Of a stretch of DNA of 64,000 nucleotides, positions 32,880-44,760 are shown one piece after another (positions within the stretch are counted from its first letter, which is position 1; each line of letters begins with the position of its first letter). Where the stretch lies: contig OY282560.1 of assembly GCA_958295665.1 (NCBI GenBank), positions 149,226,091 through 149,290,090 of the forward strand. Direction: 5' to 3'. The notes under the pieces were generated by a model. The model did no database searches. It was not told where the DNA came from and saw nothing but the letters and a program-made list of their open reading frames with translations. The position numbers and the translations under genes were made by a program. Origin of the DNA: Tipula vernalis. Lineage: Eukaryota > Arthropoda > Insecta > Diptera > Tipulidae.

Positions 32880-35238
32880 ATTCTGGTGAAATTGAAATAA
32901 AACCTTACTACAATTCGTTTGGTCATTAAGTCAATATACATTATATAGATGGCAGTGATGGCCGTAAAAATTTGGTAAAATCGTACCAAAAATTATCACC
33001 TGTGGCAATTTCAGGTTCAAAAATTGTAAGAAAAGCAAATAAATTCACAAAATATAGGAACGTGTGATAATTTTGTGATTAAATATTTTTTTTTTCGTAT
33101 TTTTCTGTAAGAATTTTAGACATCTTACGTACACTAGTAAAACTAAAAATAAATTTAGCCAGTATTATTTTAATTCGGCAGAGCCAACTTTGATGTATTT
33201 TTCAAAATGAAAGTTCGAAAAATTTATTTTAGACATAATTTAATTTTAATATTTGGATATGAGTGAAAAGCTATACCACTAAAAAAGCTTCTAAAAAATA
33301 CGTTATGCTGACGAATAAAAAACTAATCTTATTTTTTACTTTATACAAAAAATTTGATGATCAAGTTTTAAATGCCAATGTTAAATAATAAAATAAATCT
33401 TATAACTTAACACTAACCATTTTCAATTAAGTTTTACACAATATACAAGTGTTCAGCAAAGGAGTTTCAATGGGAATTTTTGCGGCAATCGCAAAGACTT
33501 TTTCACAGAAGCTGAGAAAACTATAGCTACATTTATTGGTTAGGTTAACAAACATATCGATAATTTAAATAATGCCACTAAATTTTCAACAAATAGTGCT
33601 TTGGAAATTCGATGGAAAAATGGCAATACCTTATTGTTTTACGTTCTAATAACTTCTCATCTCGTGTATGCAAAAATCTTAAACTTATTTGTTTTTAAAA
33701 TTTGAAATCATCCAACCTCAGTGGCTATGAACATTCAAATGCTATTAATTTGTTGCAACAAACGTCATCTACACCACTTAAAGAAGCTGATGCAAACGAA
33801 CTTTGATGAAGAGCTTGATTTAGAAAACAGTGGAAGGTGCAATGCGGAAGTTTGACTACATCAGATATGTTTGAAAAAGATTTAAAGAAAATGTTTAATA
33901 CATTTTTCAAACATTTTAAATGGAAAGCGAATGTATTGACAAAAATGATTTCCATAATATTTCAAAAGCAAAATTTCTCCTGACATTGTGAATCTCACAA
34001 AGATGAAATCATGAAATTCATTGTCAGAGTTTTGATCAGATTTACCGTTAAAAATTTTAATAATTCGCTTAAGGACAAAAATATCAAAAATAAAATATTG
34101 AAAGTTATACCAAATAGTAAGTATTTAAATAAAAAAGTGAAGAGAACCAATATTTCCAGTAACAGCAAAAACTCTGAGAAAAAATATCTGTAGATTTGAA
34201 ATAAATAAATATACACAAAACATTTCTTTAATTGGTGCTAAGAGTTTACTTATTAGCCGACTTCTAAATTATCATCCTACCCTATTTAAATTTGCGCCCT
34301 CAGCACGAATTAAGCCTAAATCGAGCAACAATTCTGTGATTTATTTTTTTCTCATTGCTTAATTCACCTAACAAGTGATTTTGATTAATCTTCAACTCGA
34401 GCTGGTATTCAAGTACACCCAGTCTTTTTCTTGTTACTAAACCCACATCAGTCTGATATGTTAATATTTCACAGAAAATAAATTTCACTTGTTGTTGTCT
34501 ATAAGCAATTATTTGTATTCTGCCAGAACCATCTTGATGTAAATAGAGCCGGCATGTGAAAAATGAACTTAAAATATGGGACATAGAAACACTAAAAAAT
34601 TTTATTTATTTTCATAGAGTTTGTATGAAAAAACGCGATTTCGATTGACCATAAAACATGAATAAAAAGTTAAACTCAATTCACAAACAACTCAATGTCA
34701 AAGTCTCCGGAAATAATCAAAAGTAAATAGCTAAGGGAAATTAAATTAAAAAATAGTCTACAACAATAACAATATGTATTAGAAAGAGAAAATTCAATTT
34801 AATGATGTCATGATTTATCCACATCTACAAAAACAAAAAATCAAAACAATCTAGCATGCTTCGCAAATTCAAAATAACAATACTGCCGTGCTAAGAAAAA
34901 AAAGTCACAAGCGCCAAAAGTCAAAAAATGGGTTAGGGTCATATTTGGATTCTGCGAACAAATATCTACTTGTCTGCTCTTTTAAAATGCCAAATTTGCT
35001 TTATTATATTTACTAAATTTTGTTTATAGACAAAAACAGTGCAAAGAGGTAAGAGACGAAGAAATGCAATAGCGTAAGCGCGACTCGTGTGGAATGGGTG
35101 TATATGAAAGATTTTATTGTAACGGAAAACAAAATTATTTATTTAAAAAATGAGAAACGTCAATAATATATTTTTATTCAAGGTTATTAGAAATACTAAA
35201 TCTAGTATCTTTGAAATTCATAATGATGAGTATTCAAG
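32880..35238. other. Intron sequence without a recognised gene
   Basis: AT-rich DNA. The + strand around 33690-33960 gives short coding-like stretches (SNAINLLQQTSSTPLKEADANEL and TSDMFEKDLKKMFNTFFKHF) that suggest an unidentified decayed ORF. A 94-codon frame at 34300-34584 (-) has no motif I recognise. No LTRs or termini could be placed. Confidence 0.4.
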
Positions 35239-35419
35239 GTGCGTACATGCTCCAATTCTGGTGAAAAAATGTACACCACGAAGCTAGCTAAATAGTATAA
35301 TTTTTAGTTAAAATTGGTTACCCTGGTAAACTTTTTGTTCTAGTTGGAAATAATTCAACTCATGCAGCTAACTTCGTGGTGCACATTTTTTCACCAGAAA
35401 TGTATAGCATGTACGCAGC
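35239..35419. repeat. Long inverted repeat / hairpin, arms about 52 bp
   Basis: The left arm 35239-35289 and the right arm 35366-35419 are imperfect reverse complements. Both contain GCGTACATGCT, TTCTGGTGAAAAAATGT and CACCACGAAG in mirrored order. The loop is about 76 bp and carries the small palindrome-like TTACCCTGGTAAA. It could be a miniature transposon or a hairpin-RNA source; the sequence does not decide. Confidence 0.7.
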
Positions 35420-35965
35420 TTCATAGCTATATAATACCCACATAATGTTTTGTGAAAATGAAAATAAAACATAGCTAGCTATTTAAAAAACATAAGTCGC
35501 AAAAAAAAAATTTAAAAACAAACGAAAAATGCGTTTGTGTACCATTCAAGGTTATTTATTCGTTCCATTATTATTCATTCTACTCTACTTGTATAAAAAC
35601 ATGCCGCCGATTGTCGCGCTCTTCTCTTTAAGTGAGGTGAAATTACAACTTTTTTTTTAGTTTTGGTGATAACTCTACTCTATATACTCAAAGGTTTTAG
35701 GTAATAAAAATTATTTGTCCAAGTTACAAACCATGTATCGAATATAAACTTTAAAAGGTGACATCTACAGATAAAGTTGGAAAAATAATGATATTTTACA
35801 GTTGAATACCTGAATTTGAATAAATTTATATAGAGTTTTAGTTATCGTGGTTAATAATAAACTGTAAGCAGTAAAAGTTGGCAGACTCTTAGTTTTTGTT
35901 TTGACCACTCAAACGCGAAATAGCTGAAGATGTTGAATAGACTTTTTTTTTTTATTATATACTAC
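35420..35965. other. Intron sequence without a recognised gene
   Basis: AT-rich sequence between the hairpin and element H. No ORF or terminus recognised. Confidence 0.4.
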
Positions 35966-36149
35966 TGTCATGTGAAGCCAGCTTTAAAAGTATAAAAGGT
36001 ACTCTTTTATAGTTTTGACAGTAGTTTGTTAGGTTAGAGTTTTTCCTGTACACGAACAGACACATGTAATTCTAAATATTAATAAAGAATATTATTCCAC
36101 ACTTATTATTTTAATCTACAAACAATATCTTGTTTAGAAACACTAAACA
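35966..36149 (+). repeat. Element H putative 5' LTR with promoter and poly-A signals
   Basis: Begins TGTCATGTGAAGCC and ends near ACTAAACA, with TATAAAAG at 35991-35998 and AATAAA at 36081-36086. The likely primer site TGGCGACGAGGA follows at 36158-36169, before gag at 36204. No 3' partner was found, so the borders are inferred from the TG...CA ends and the primer site. Confidence 0.55.
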
Positions 36150-36203
36150 TAATATACTGGCGACGAGGATTTATATTCACGAATTATTTCCTCCATAAAC
36201 AAA

Positions 36204-37241
36204 ATGGATAAAGAGCAATTTGAACAATTTGTGGAATTGATCATCCGGAATAACGCCGCGCTTATGGAAATAGTAGGACAAGTGATACGGGGACAAAATC
36301 GAGATACAGATACCCAACAACAAACTCCGCAAAACTTAGATGAAAAGGAAGTTAGAGAAATTAAAAAAATTTTGAAATGCGAGCGATATGTCGCATCTTC
36401 AACATCATCGGCAGAAAATTTTGTGGATGCCTTCGAGGCGCAATGTCGCATGGTAGGACTTAATTGTTCCAACACAGAACTATACGTGAACGCAAAACAC
36501 GATTTATTCTTGTGTTCAATGTCACCGGACACTCATCACGAACTTAAAGTGTCTTTTACGGATGCCACCACACCGTTCGAACAAAATACATACAAAACAA
36601 TAATCGATCGTTTCATTAATTTGTATTTTGTATACACACAATCAATGTCAATTACGCGATCGTTTCGCAACTGGCATTCGTCATCAACATGCCGAAATCG
36701 AACTTCGACAGAAATGCCCGGATCTGAAAACAACAGGTACAGTCAGAAACGCTGCAAATGAAGAAATGGAGACGATGGGCGAAGTGACATTTAAAGAAGT
36801 TTTCGAAGTGGTGCAATCACGAGAACGAGCAGAAAACGACGTATTAAAACCCAATGCAACAAACAGAAATCAAGAAAGTGTTAATAAAATACACGGAAAA
36901 AAAATATCGAAACATGGAAACACAAACACTACACAACGTTCACAAAAATTATACGCAAATCATTGCAAACGTTGCATTAAAGAGAGACACACAAACGACA
37001 GTACGTATCCAGCAACAAATGTGATATACCATTCGTGCAGGCGAAGTGGTCACTATGCGTCATGTTGCATTAAAACGGGCATAGCACAAATTTATCAACA
37101 ACAAAAAAACAGTGAATATACCACAACTGTAACACCCACCAAAGGTGATCCACGTAAGTTGGGAAACATTCACAAAATGGTAGCAACGTTCACAGCTGAC
37201 AGTAACAGCAATAACAGTGATGATGGCAGTTACGGGAATAT
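36204..37241 (+). pseudogene. Element H gag
   Basis: The first frame (36204-36761) starts MDKEQFEQFVELIIRNN and contains SSAENFVDAFEAQCRM, typical of gypsy gag N-termini. A frameshift near 36640-36660 moves to 36628-37293, with FATGIRHQHAEIELRQKCPD and a Cys-rich knuckle region (CKRCIKERH, CRRSGHYASCC) in which one Cys position is Tyr. Gag assembles particles. The primer-binding site lies about 35 bp upstream of the ATG. Confidence 0.7.
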
Positions 37242-37760
37242 TATGGGTCGTGATTTATTATTTACGAATAAAGGAATGCTTTTTCTATTTTAAAATACGT
37301 TTATTCATTTTACTTTCTTTTACTCTAGTAAAATAAAGTATAGTAATCATGAAAATTTTGGACCTTGAGATTTTTAGAGATTTATATGTTTTGAGGTCCC
37401 CTGAGTCCGAAAAAGTGGGTTTCGAAATGGTGTCTGTCTGTCTGTCTGTCAGTCTGTCAGTCTGTCAGTCTGTCTGTCTGTCAGTCTGTCAGTCTGTCAG
37501 TCTGTCTGTGTCCTCTCTACAGCCCAGATGGTTTAACCAATCGAACTGAAACTTCAGATTTAAGCTTTTTTGATAAATTGGGAGGTCCCAGTGAATTTTA
37601 TTCCAAATCGGCTAACCGGAAGTGGCCACTCCCTTGGCCCAGAAAACTTATTTTGCAAATATCTTAAAAAGTATAAGGTTTACAAAAAACTACTAATTGC
37701 AAAATGTTTCCAAAAATAAAATAAAAAATTAAAAATTAAAAAAAAAAAATTAAAAAATTT
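37242..37760. repeat. Repeat-rich stretch: (GTCT)n/(CAGT)n microsatellite and A-rich tract
   Basis: 37433-37510 holds GTCTGTCTGTCTGTCAGTCTG-like repeats inside what looks like a dispersed element. 37695-37790 is a long A-rich tract (AAAAATTAAAAATTAAAAA). Downstream of the microsatellite, sequence around CCCAGATGGTTTAACCAATC is unique-looking. No coding content. Confidence 0.6.
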
Positions 37761-37765
37761 AAAAA

Positions 37766-39444
37766 TTAAAAAAAAAAAATTAAGAAAAAATAAAATTTCT
37801 CAAAATTCTCTGTTCGTAAAAGAAAGTCGTGTGTTGGCCACACCTCCATTTTTTGCTTAGTTTTCATTGGAGCTGATGCATTTGTTGCAGTGGTCGACGA
37901 TGTAGTACCTGGTTGAGTTTTTGACGTATCTGGTACTGTTCCTGTCATCAGTGTTGCTGTTTGTTCCGCGTTATGTGGAATAAATGCTGCTTTCAAACGA
38001 TCAACCGAAATTTTTTGTGTTGAATTGCAATTTTTAATCACAAAATACTTGGCAAAACGTTTTATTTCATATGGTCCTGTATATGGGCATTGTAATGGTG
38101 GACGTACGCTGTCATTCCTCACAAATACGTGTGTGCACCTTTTTAAATCTTTTTGCAAGAAAATTTTTGTGTTATCGTGATGAGCGGTTGTCGTAGGTCG
38201 CATAGTGGAAATAAGTCTTCGAAACGTTTTTACGAATTCAGATTCACTTTGCTTGTCCTTGGTTGAGTTAAAGTATTCTCCAGGGATGCGAAGCGTTTGC
38301 CAATAAACCGAAGTTCTGCCGGTGATGCTTTGATGTCGTCTTTGTGTACAACTCGTAATCCTAATAGAATCAGTGGCATTAGATTGGTCCAATCATTATT
38401 TTGATGACACTTGATTGAAGTTTTTAACGTTCTGTGCCACCCTTCGACAATCCCGTTCGCTTGAGGATGATATGGCGTAGTTTTCAAATGTTTAACGCCC
38501 AGTGTTTGATTAATTTCTCTGAATATTTGTGACTCAAATTGACGTCCCAAATCGGATGAAATCTTAATAAGAACCCCAAAATACTGTATCCAGCCCGAGA
38601 TGGGGTGTCTGGCAACTGTTTCGGCTGTGATATCCTCTATATTAATTGCGGTAGGCCATCTACTGAACCGATCAACGATGGTCAAACAATACCTGTTCCC
38701 AGCTGAAGGCGGCATGGGTCCTATTATGTCGATGTTAATATGCTCGAATCTGGAATTTGGCTGTACGTAGTTCGATATCGCTGATTTGTTGTGGCGAGTA
38801 GTTTTCGAAAGTTGACACTGAATGCATGTCCTCACGTATAACTGGCAATCCTTATTTATCGCCGGCCAAACGAATCGATCACAAAACAATTTTTGGGTAC
38901 CACGAACCCCTGGGTGGGTTAATTCGTGTAATTTTTTGATGATTTGTTGGCGATATTCCATCGGGGCGAATGGGCGAATACGAATTTGTGAAGAATCACA
39001 ATAAATTTGTATATTTGTATCCGGCATGGTGAAGCGGCTCATTTGCAAGAATATATTCTTTGAATTCCCATACAGTATTGATTTTAATTCTGAATCATGG
39101 TGTTGCGCTGCTGCCAGTTTCTCGAAATTGACTTCGTCCGTTAAATTTATCACGTTAATTCTTGACAGTAAATCAGCCACATTGTTATTCGGACCGATAA
39201 TATGACGAATGTCAGTCGAAAATTGACTGATGTAGTCGAGTTGCCTAATTTGCCTCGGCGTTAGTGGTTCTTTCTTTTGTTGGAATGCGAATGTAAGCGG
39301 TTGGTGATCAGTATAGATACAACATTTTCCTCCTTCCAACATGTGACGGAAATATTTCACAGCCTGATAAATGGCAGTCAACTCTCTATCGTAGGTGTGT
39401 CGCATTTGTTTGGTTTCTGATAATTTTTTTGAATAGAAACCCAA
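37766..39444 (-). pseudogene. Element I RNase H and integrase
   Basis: 38230-39444 is a 404-codon frame. It has RNase H blocks (TYDRELTAIYQAVKYF, IYTDHQPLTFAF and HIIGPNNNVADLLSRI), a zinc finger (HELTHPGVRGTQKLF and CIQCQLSK) and a core (INIDIIGPMPP, KISSDLGRQFES where a DQG is usual, TTPYHPQANGIVEGWHR). A shift near 38240-38390 leads to 37766-38392, the C-terminal domain (QCPYTGPYEIKRF, FVIKNC). The Asp-Gln to Asp-Leu change in the second core block keeps the Asp. Confidence 0.75.
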
Positions 39445-39449
39445 AAGCT

Positions 39450-40661
39450 GAAGCTCACTTCTGTTTACAGATTGGTTTAAATATGCGCCAACGGCATGGT
39501 TTGACGCATCCGTAAATAAAATTAGGTCTGCGTTGCTTACCGTTGAATTAATTAGGACATTTTTACATAGTTGAAAAGCTATAACTGCCTCTTCCGACCA
39601 CTCAATTGGTGTTTGATCATTTTTTTTGTTTCCAATAATTAACTTTTTTTTACTGCATTTCTTATAAACCTTCGGTAAAAATTTACCATGGTCAAAAAAC
39701 GTTTTAACCCAGCCGCGGTTGTTGGGCGTTCGAATTTTTTTATTGCTTCAATCTTTTCTGGTAGGGGTTTTAAACCATTTGCTGTGATTAAGTGCCCGAG
39801 GAATTTAACTTCGGATCTTCCAAATATACATTTTGAAACGTTGATGCTTAACCCGTATTGTCGCAATCGTTCGAATACGATGGAGAGGTGTTTGCGATTT
39901 TCCTCTATGTTTTCAGGTGCAACAGCTATGTCATCGATGTACGGGAACACGAACGATAAATCCTTTAAAACCTCATGCATTAGTCGTTGCTGGGTCTGTG
40001 CGGCGTTGCAGAGTCCGAACGGTGTATATAGAAATTCAAATAAACCGAACGGTGTTGTTATCGCAGTTTTTGGGATATCCGCAGGTTCTACTGGGATTTG
40101 ATGATATGCTCGTTGAAGGTCAATTGTGGAAAATATTTTACAACCATTTAGAATGTTTCCGAAATCTTGTATAAATGGTATAGGCTAACGATCCGGTACC
40201 GTAATTGAATTCAAATGGCGGTAATCGCCACATCGATGCCACTCTACATTTTATTTTTTACCATGTGCAATGGCAGCCCAATTGCTTTTAGACGGTCGGC
40301 AAATCCCTCTCCGTACCTAGGTCTTCGAATTCGTTGCGAGCCACTTGGTATTTGTCTAGCGCGAGCCGACGAGGGCGTACAAAAACTGGATGGCCTGTTG
40401 TAATTATTTGATGCGTGATATTAATTTTTGACGGAGCCATGTGGTCTGCTGTACTGTGATGTCCTTATATTCCCGTAAAATATCCGAGAATGGATCTGTG
40501 ACATCGAAGGTTTTAATCCCTAACGTTGATTCTGTCGTTGGTGTACCTTTTGTTGACAACCTGGTTGCACCGTCTATCAAACGATTTTGTTTCATATCTA
40601 TCAACAATCCGTAATGTTTGATAAAATCCGCCCCGATGATCGGTTGTTTTATGTCGGCCAC
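39450..40661 (-). pseudogene. Element I protease end and reverse transcriptase
   Basis: 40404-40661 reads ADIKQPIIGADFIKHYGLLIDMKQNRLIDGATRL, the post-catalytic half of protease. The catalytic LIDTGAD block is near 40810-40830 in another frame. RT core sequence around 40020-40270 includes [26 protein letters not shown] residues on the minus strand in broken frames. 39639-39980 carries [11 protein letters not shown] (the YxDD-type active site as YIDD), [19 protein letters not shown] and [15 protein letters not shown]. Several shifts. Confidence 0.65.
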
Positions 40662-41034
40662 GATAAAGTTCCAGATACAATTTCGCCGAAGTCCAAAATT
40701 TAAAGATAATCTCCTTTCGCCGTATGTGTGAATTTGTGTCCCATTTGCTGCAAAAAGTTTCGATCGATTTAATATTTTACGATTATTTTCACTGTTCGGG
40801 GGTAAAACAGAGATGTCCGCACCGGTATCAATTAAAAATTTTTGCTTGCATTTAAGATCCGAAATGTATAAACGATTTATACAGGCATCCGAATTTTTGT
40901 GTTCGATCCAATTTTTCCCCTCATTCGACCGAATATTTAGTTTTTTGTGGCAAAATTACACGGCTGTTTGCATAACTTAACTGGTATAAAAAACCTTTTT
41001 AAAAAAGTATTTCCCGATGAACCAAATTGAAGTT

Positions 41035-41600
41035 GAATATATCGACGTCTTCGGTTTGCAGAATAACCCCACACAGTGTTTTCATTTACACTATAAATCA
41101 TGTTACTAAAACAAGTAAGCGCATTCACTTCAATGGAATCAAAGCTACATTTGATTACGACTCTGGTGCAAATAGGTCAACCAACGCTAAAACACGCACC
41201 TAAGCTGATGGCTTACGGCAGTCATCAATTACAAACTCTGGGTCAGGCAGATATACACGTAACCTACAACAACGAAACACTCAAATTACCAGTAATTGTC
41301 ATGAAACAGGCAAAACCGTTTTTGTTTAGGTTACCATGGTGCGAAGCTTTCAGCATGCCATTTCCCGCACACGTTTATTCGATTACAAACGCCGAATCGC
41401 ATACAATGATACAGGCACCCCAAACATACACAGGGTTAGCAAATATGTTTGTAAATTACGACGAATTATTCAGTGATACAATGGGGCGCATCAAAGACTA
41501 CAAAGTCAAAATACGCTTGAAACATGATGCAAAAACAAAACGTTTCGACGATAAACCCCTGCTTGCTATTGGAGAAACATCCAGTACCATTATTTGATGA
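41035..41600 (+). pseudogene. Element H protease and RT leader
   Basis: Near 41146-41175 one frame reads ATFDYDSGANRSTN, a D-S-G-A retropepsin motif. The frame 41100-41597 then reads LMAYGSHQLQTLGQADIHVTYNNETLKLPVIV, the flap and core of the protease, then FVNYDELFSDTMGRIKDYKVKIRLK, the usual bridge into RT. A frameshift near 41190 separates the halves. Confidence 0.65.
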
Positions 41601-42555
41601 TTTACGGCGCACACTTGCTGGTGGAGAACGATTCTCCAAAATCGATTTAAAGGATGCGTATCTATATCACAACATTTACTCACAATCTCAACGCACATGG
41701 GAAATTACAGGTACAATCGATTACGGTTTGGAATAGCAAACGCTCCAGCTATTTTCCAACGATACATGGAAAATTTTTATCAAATATTGACTCAGTGGCG
41801 ATATACTTCGATGATATTGCTATCACAGGAAAAACCGACGCCGAGCACATGCTCAATTTAAAAGAAGTACTCACACGATTACAACAAGCGGGTTTTTGGA
41901 TCAAACGAAAGAAGTGCATTTTCTTCCAGAACGAAGTGGTGTGAATAGGGAATTTTTCCAACACAAGACAAACGGGACGTCATAATCAACGCCAGTCCAC
42001 CAACGAACAGCCGAGAGTTACGCTCATTTATGGGGCTTGTAAATTTCTACGAGCGATTTATACCGAATTTGTACAGCATCTGATGTACACACACTATCAG
42101 GGCAAAATCAACGTTTCAAATGGACGAGCCATGGACAAGCAATTTTCAACGAAATTAAGTTCCAGCTTTCACGCGCACCCGTATTATGATGAAAAGGATC
42201 TGTATGTTATTTGCGACGCATCAGACAAAGGAATTGGTGCTGTCCTTAGTCATCGCAACAGCGACGGGATTAACTTACCGATTGCGTTTGCATCAAGAAT
42301 ATTATCTGATGCTCAGTTATATTACGGCACAATTGACAAAGAAGCACTTGCAATCATTTTTAAGGTACAAAATTTCGACAGATTCCTAGCGGGTACACAT
42401 TTTACATTGGTCACGGACCACGAACCGTTGACGCACATATTTGGCAGGAACCGCAATTTGCCTAAACTCGTTAATAATCGTTTAATTCGATGGGCATTGC
42501 TATTAAATTCTTATAGCTATTCTATGACGTCGAGTACATTCCGGGAAAATTAAAC
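41524..42555 (+). pseudogene. Element H reverse transcriptase and RNase H
   Basis: RT pieces: LRRTLAGGERFSKIDLKDAYL (41524-41736) and AIYFDDIAITGKTDAEHML (41654-41944) with active site YFDD. RNase H follows at 42083-42553: YVICDASDKGIGAVLSHRN, LPIAFASRILSDAQLYYGTIDKEALAIIF and LVTDHEPLTHIFG. Part of the RT fingers is deleted between the first two frames, and stops interrupt the thumb near 41945-42080. Confidence 0.7.
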
Positions 42556-43490
42556 ATTTTTGTCGATATTTTATCACGTATCCCGACTACAACAGAAGAA
42601 CCACACTCCGACAGGCAAAAGATTGAAGACGACGTCAACTATATTGGCAAAGCAAAGATGGATGACCTCCAGTTCTGCGAGAAAAACATCTCAGTCGAGT
42701 CCAATAAAGACCAGTGCCAACAATCACAATTCCAATCGTTTCTACAGCGCAAAGACGAACTGTCTGTAGAAAACAATATCCTCATGTGGCAAGGAAAAAT
42801 GGTGCTAGCTGCATCATTACGTATAGCTGCACTCCAACGAGTACACAGCGGCCATCCGAATATTGTAGCTATGCGTGCAATGGCTCGGTATTACATATGG
42901 TGGCCAAAACTCGATGAGGACATTGACAACTTCGTTAAACGATGCCAAAGTTGTCAATAGAACCGAAACGGTCAAAAAGAAGTGCCATTATACTCATGGA
43001 ACGTTCCAGCACGCATCTGAGAACGGATTCACATCGATTTCGCGGGACCTTTTAAAAACAAACAGTTTCTGATCGTAGTGGACGCGCTTTCGAAATATTG
43101 TAGTTCGAAATGAGTAGAAGTCTATACGATGACAAGTATCACGACAAACATGCTTGAGAAAGTTTGTTCGCTCGTTAAGGAGTGCCTCAATTAATCGTTA
43201 GTGACAATGGAACCTCGTTCACATCTCACGAATTCAAAACATTTTGTGAGCGCCATACCGCCCAAAGACAAATGGATTAGCAAAAAGATTCATTCAAACA
43301 TTTAAACGACGAATAAAGTCAAGCGAGAAGGATAAAGAAGATCTTGATGCTCAGCTCCATGCATTTTTATTTAGTTATCGCAACACACTACGGCTTCCAA
43401 CAATCTTCGATAACATAAAGCCATCTATTCAACGTAACATAAACAGACATAATTTAAAAAGCCATCATTCAACATTTAGATGGATTTGTT
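42556..43490 (+). pseudogene. Element H integrase, incomplete
   Basis: 42658-42960 carries the zinc finger (RVHSGHPNIVAMRAMARYYIWWPKL, then CQSCQ). Beyond a TAG at 42958-42960, broken frames give HIDFAGPF, VVDALSK and VSDNGTSFTSHEF (43195-43235), then a Glu-region remnant and FLFSYRNTLRLPT. The C-terminus is replaced by relic K. Confidence 0.65.
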
Positions 43491-44760
43491 GAAATTCACG
43501 GCAACTATACTTTGATCTGAAAGTGTGCGTGCTGAGTGAAAACCAGTTCCCGAATTTAAATATGATAATTGGCAACGATATTTTGCACGGAACATTCAAT
43601 TAGATGAGAATCAAATGATAGTTACTAAAACAGGTGTTAATATTACGGCAAGTTTTTGCACTTTGAGTGATTCTTTTTCTATAGAAGAGGAGTTACAAGG
43701 CGGTTGTCCAACAATTGATATCATCTATAAGCAACCAACATCACACGATGTTCTCGTAAATAAAAAAAGACAGGCCAAGGAGATTGTGCTTAGATTTCAG
43801 AAAGCCGAATAAAAAAGGTAATAATGGATCGGTATCCGCTACCAATTATTGATGTACAAATTGACCAACCGTACGATGCTAAAGTATTCACCACGTTAGA
43901 TTTGAGAAACGGGACTTTTAATATACCTGTTAATTCGGAAGGTTCACATCTTTTGTAACACCAAACGGCAAGTATGCTTTTCTACGAAAGCCCTTTGGGT
44001 TGGGCACGGTACCTGTTTTTCGTTGCACAGTGCAAGATGCTAAAATAAATGGATGATTTAATCATACCATCAGAAAATGTAAAATCCAACATTGGCATAT
44101 AAGGAAGTATTAAATGAGCACGAAATTTCCTAACCCGAAATATAGGATGTCAAAAGGTTTCTAAGTGTTTTGGGATTGACCGCAGTTATTTTCGTATGTT
44201 TATTGAAAATTATCGACGTTTAACAAATTTACTACGGAAAGATGCAAAATTTAAATTTGACGTAAAAGAAGAAAACGCATTTCATGTTTGTGTTCCAGTC
44301 GTAACACAGAGGTTCATACGGACTAGTCAAAATTTGGGTTTGAAAACCAATTGTATCGTCCGGTACACTATTACAGTGAAAGAACAAGTAAACCCCATGA
44401 AAGCTATGGTAGTTACCATTTGGAAGTGTTAGGTATTGTCAGTACCTTAAACCAATTTCGTGATTACTTATTCGGGAATAACTTCAAAATAGTATCCGAC
44501 TGTGTTGCTTTTAAGGATACGATGGACAAAAGGGATTTACCGCAACGTGTCATAGGCAATGTTTTTGCAAGATTTCAACTACAACACAGAACATAGGAGT
44601 GGTTCTCGAATGAGACACTCTGATGCACTCCGTCGATATCCGATAATCGCTTATATTGAGAGAATTCGGTATCGCAAGAGATGGATGAACAATTTAATCA
44701 AAAAGTGCTTGGCGAAATGATCTATTGTAAACTACAGTTTGTATGATGCGTTCATATTAA
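43490..44760 (+). pseudogene. Gypsy relic K: protease end, RT and RNase H
   Basis: Highly decayed plus-strand frames. Protease-end block NLNMIIGNDIL lies near 43555. RT follows with DRYPLPIIDVQIDQ and VFTTLDLRNG (43820-43920) and MDDLIIPSEN (44045-44080), the YMDD-type site. RNase H has VRYYSERTSKP-like sequence, HLEVLGIVSTLNQFRDYLFG and KIVSDCVAFKDTMDKRDL (44351-44596). It is a different gypsy lineage from H, judged by RT and RNase H wording. It breaks off at the inverted-repeat element and continues past 48885. Confidence 0.65.

Larger units (their letters stand above)
37766..41035 (-). mobile_element. Gypsy element I, truncated, inside element H
   Basis: Minus-strand protease, RT, RNase H and integrase of a gypsy element resembling the complete element J (similar domain motifs and C-terminal layout). 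Gag and the 5' LTR are missing and no LTR pair was found, so its borders are only approximate. Frameshifts are present in RT and integrase. Confidence 0.7.
35966..43490 (+). mobile_element. Gypsy element H, split by element I
   Basis: Plus-strand Ty3/gypsy element: 5' LTR, gag (36204-37241), then about 3.8 kb of foreign sequence including element I, then protease, RT, RNase H and integrase (41035-43490). Gag stops at GSYGNI and a compatible frame resumes near 41035; AATAT occurs at both junctions and may be the target duplication. Integrase C-terminus and 3' LTR are missing where relic K begins. Multiple frameshifts. Confidence 0.7.

Noticed and set aside
37433..37510. CRISPR-like repeats
   Set aside because: Simple short tandem repeats without spacers in a eukaryotic genome.
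39688..40174. Plus-strand ORFs over element I
   Set aside because: They are antisense shadows of the minus-strand reverse transcriptase.
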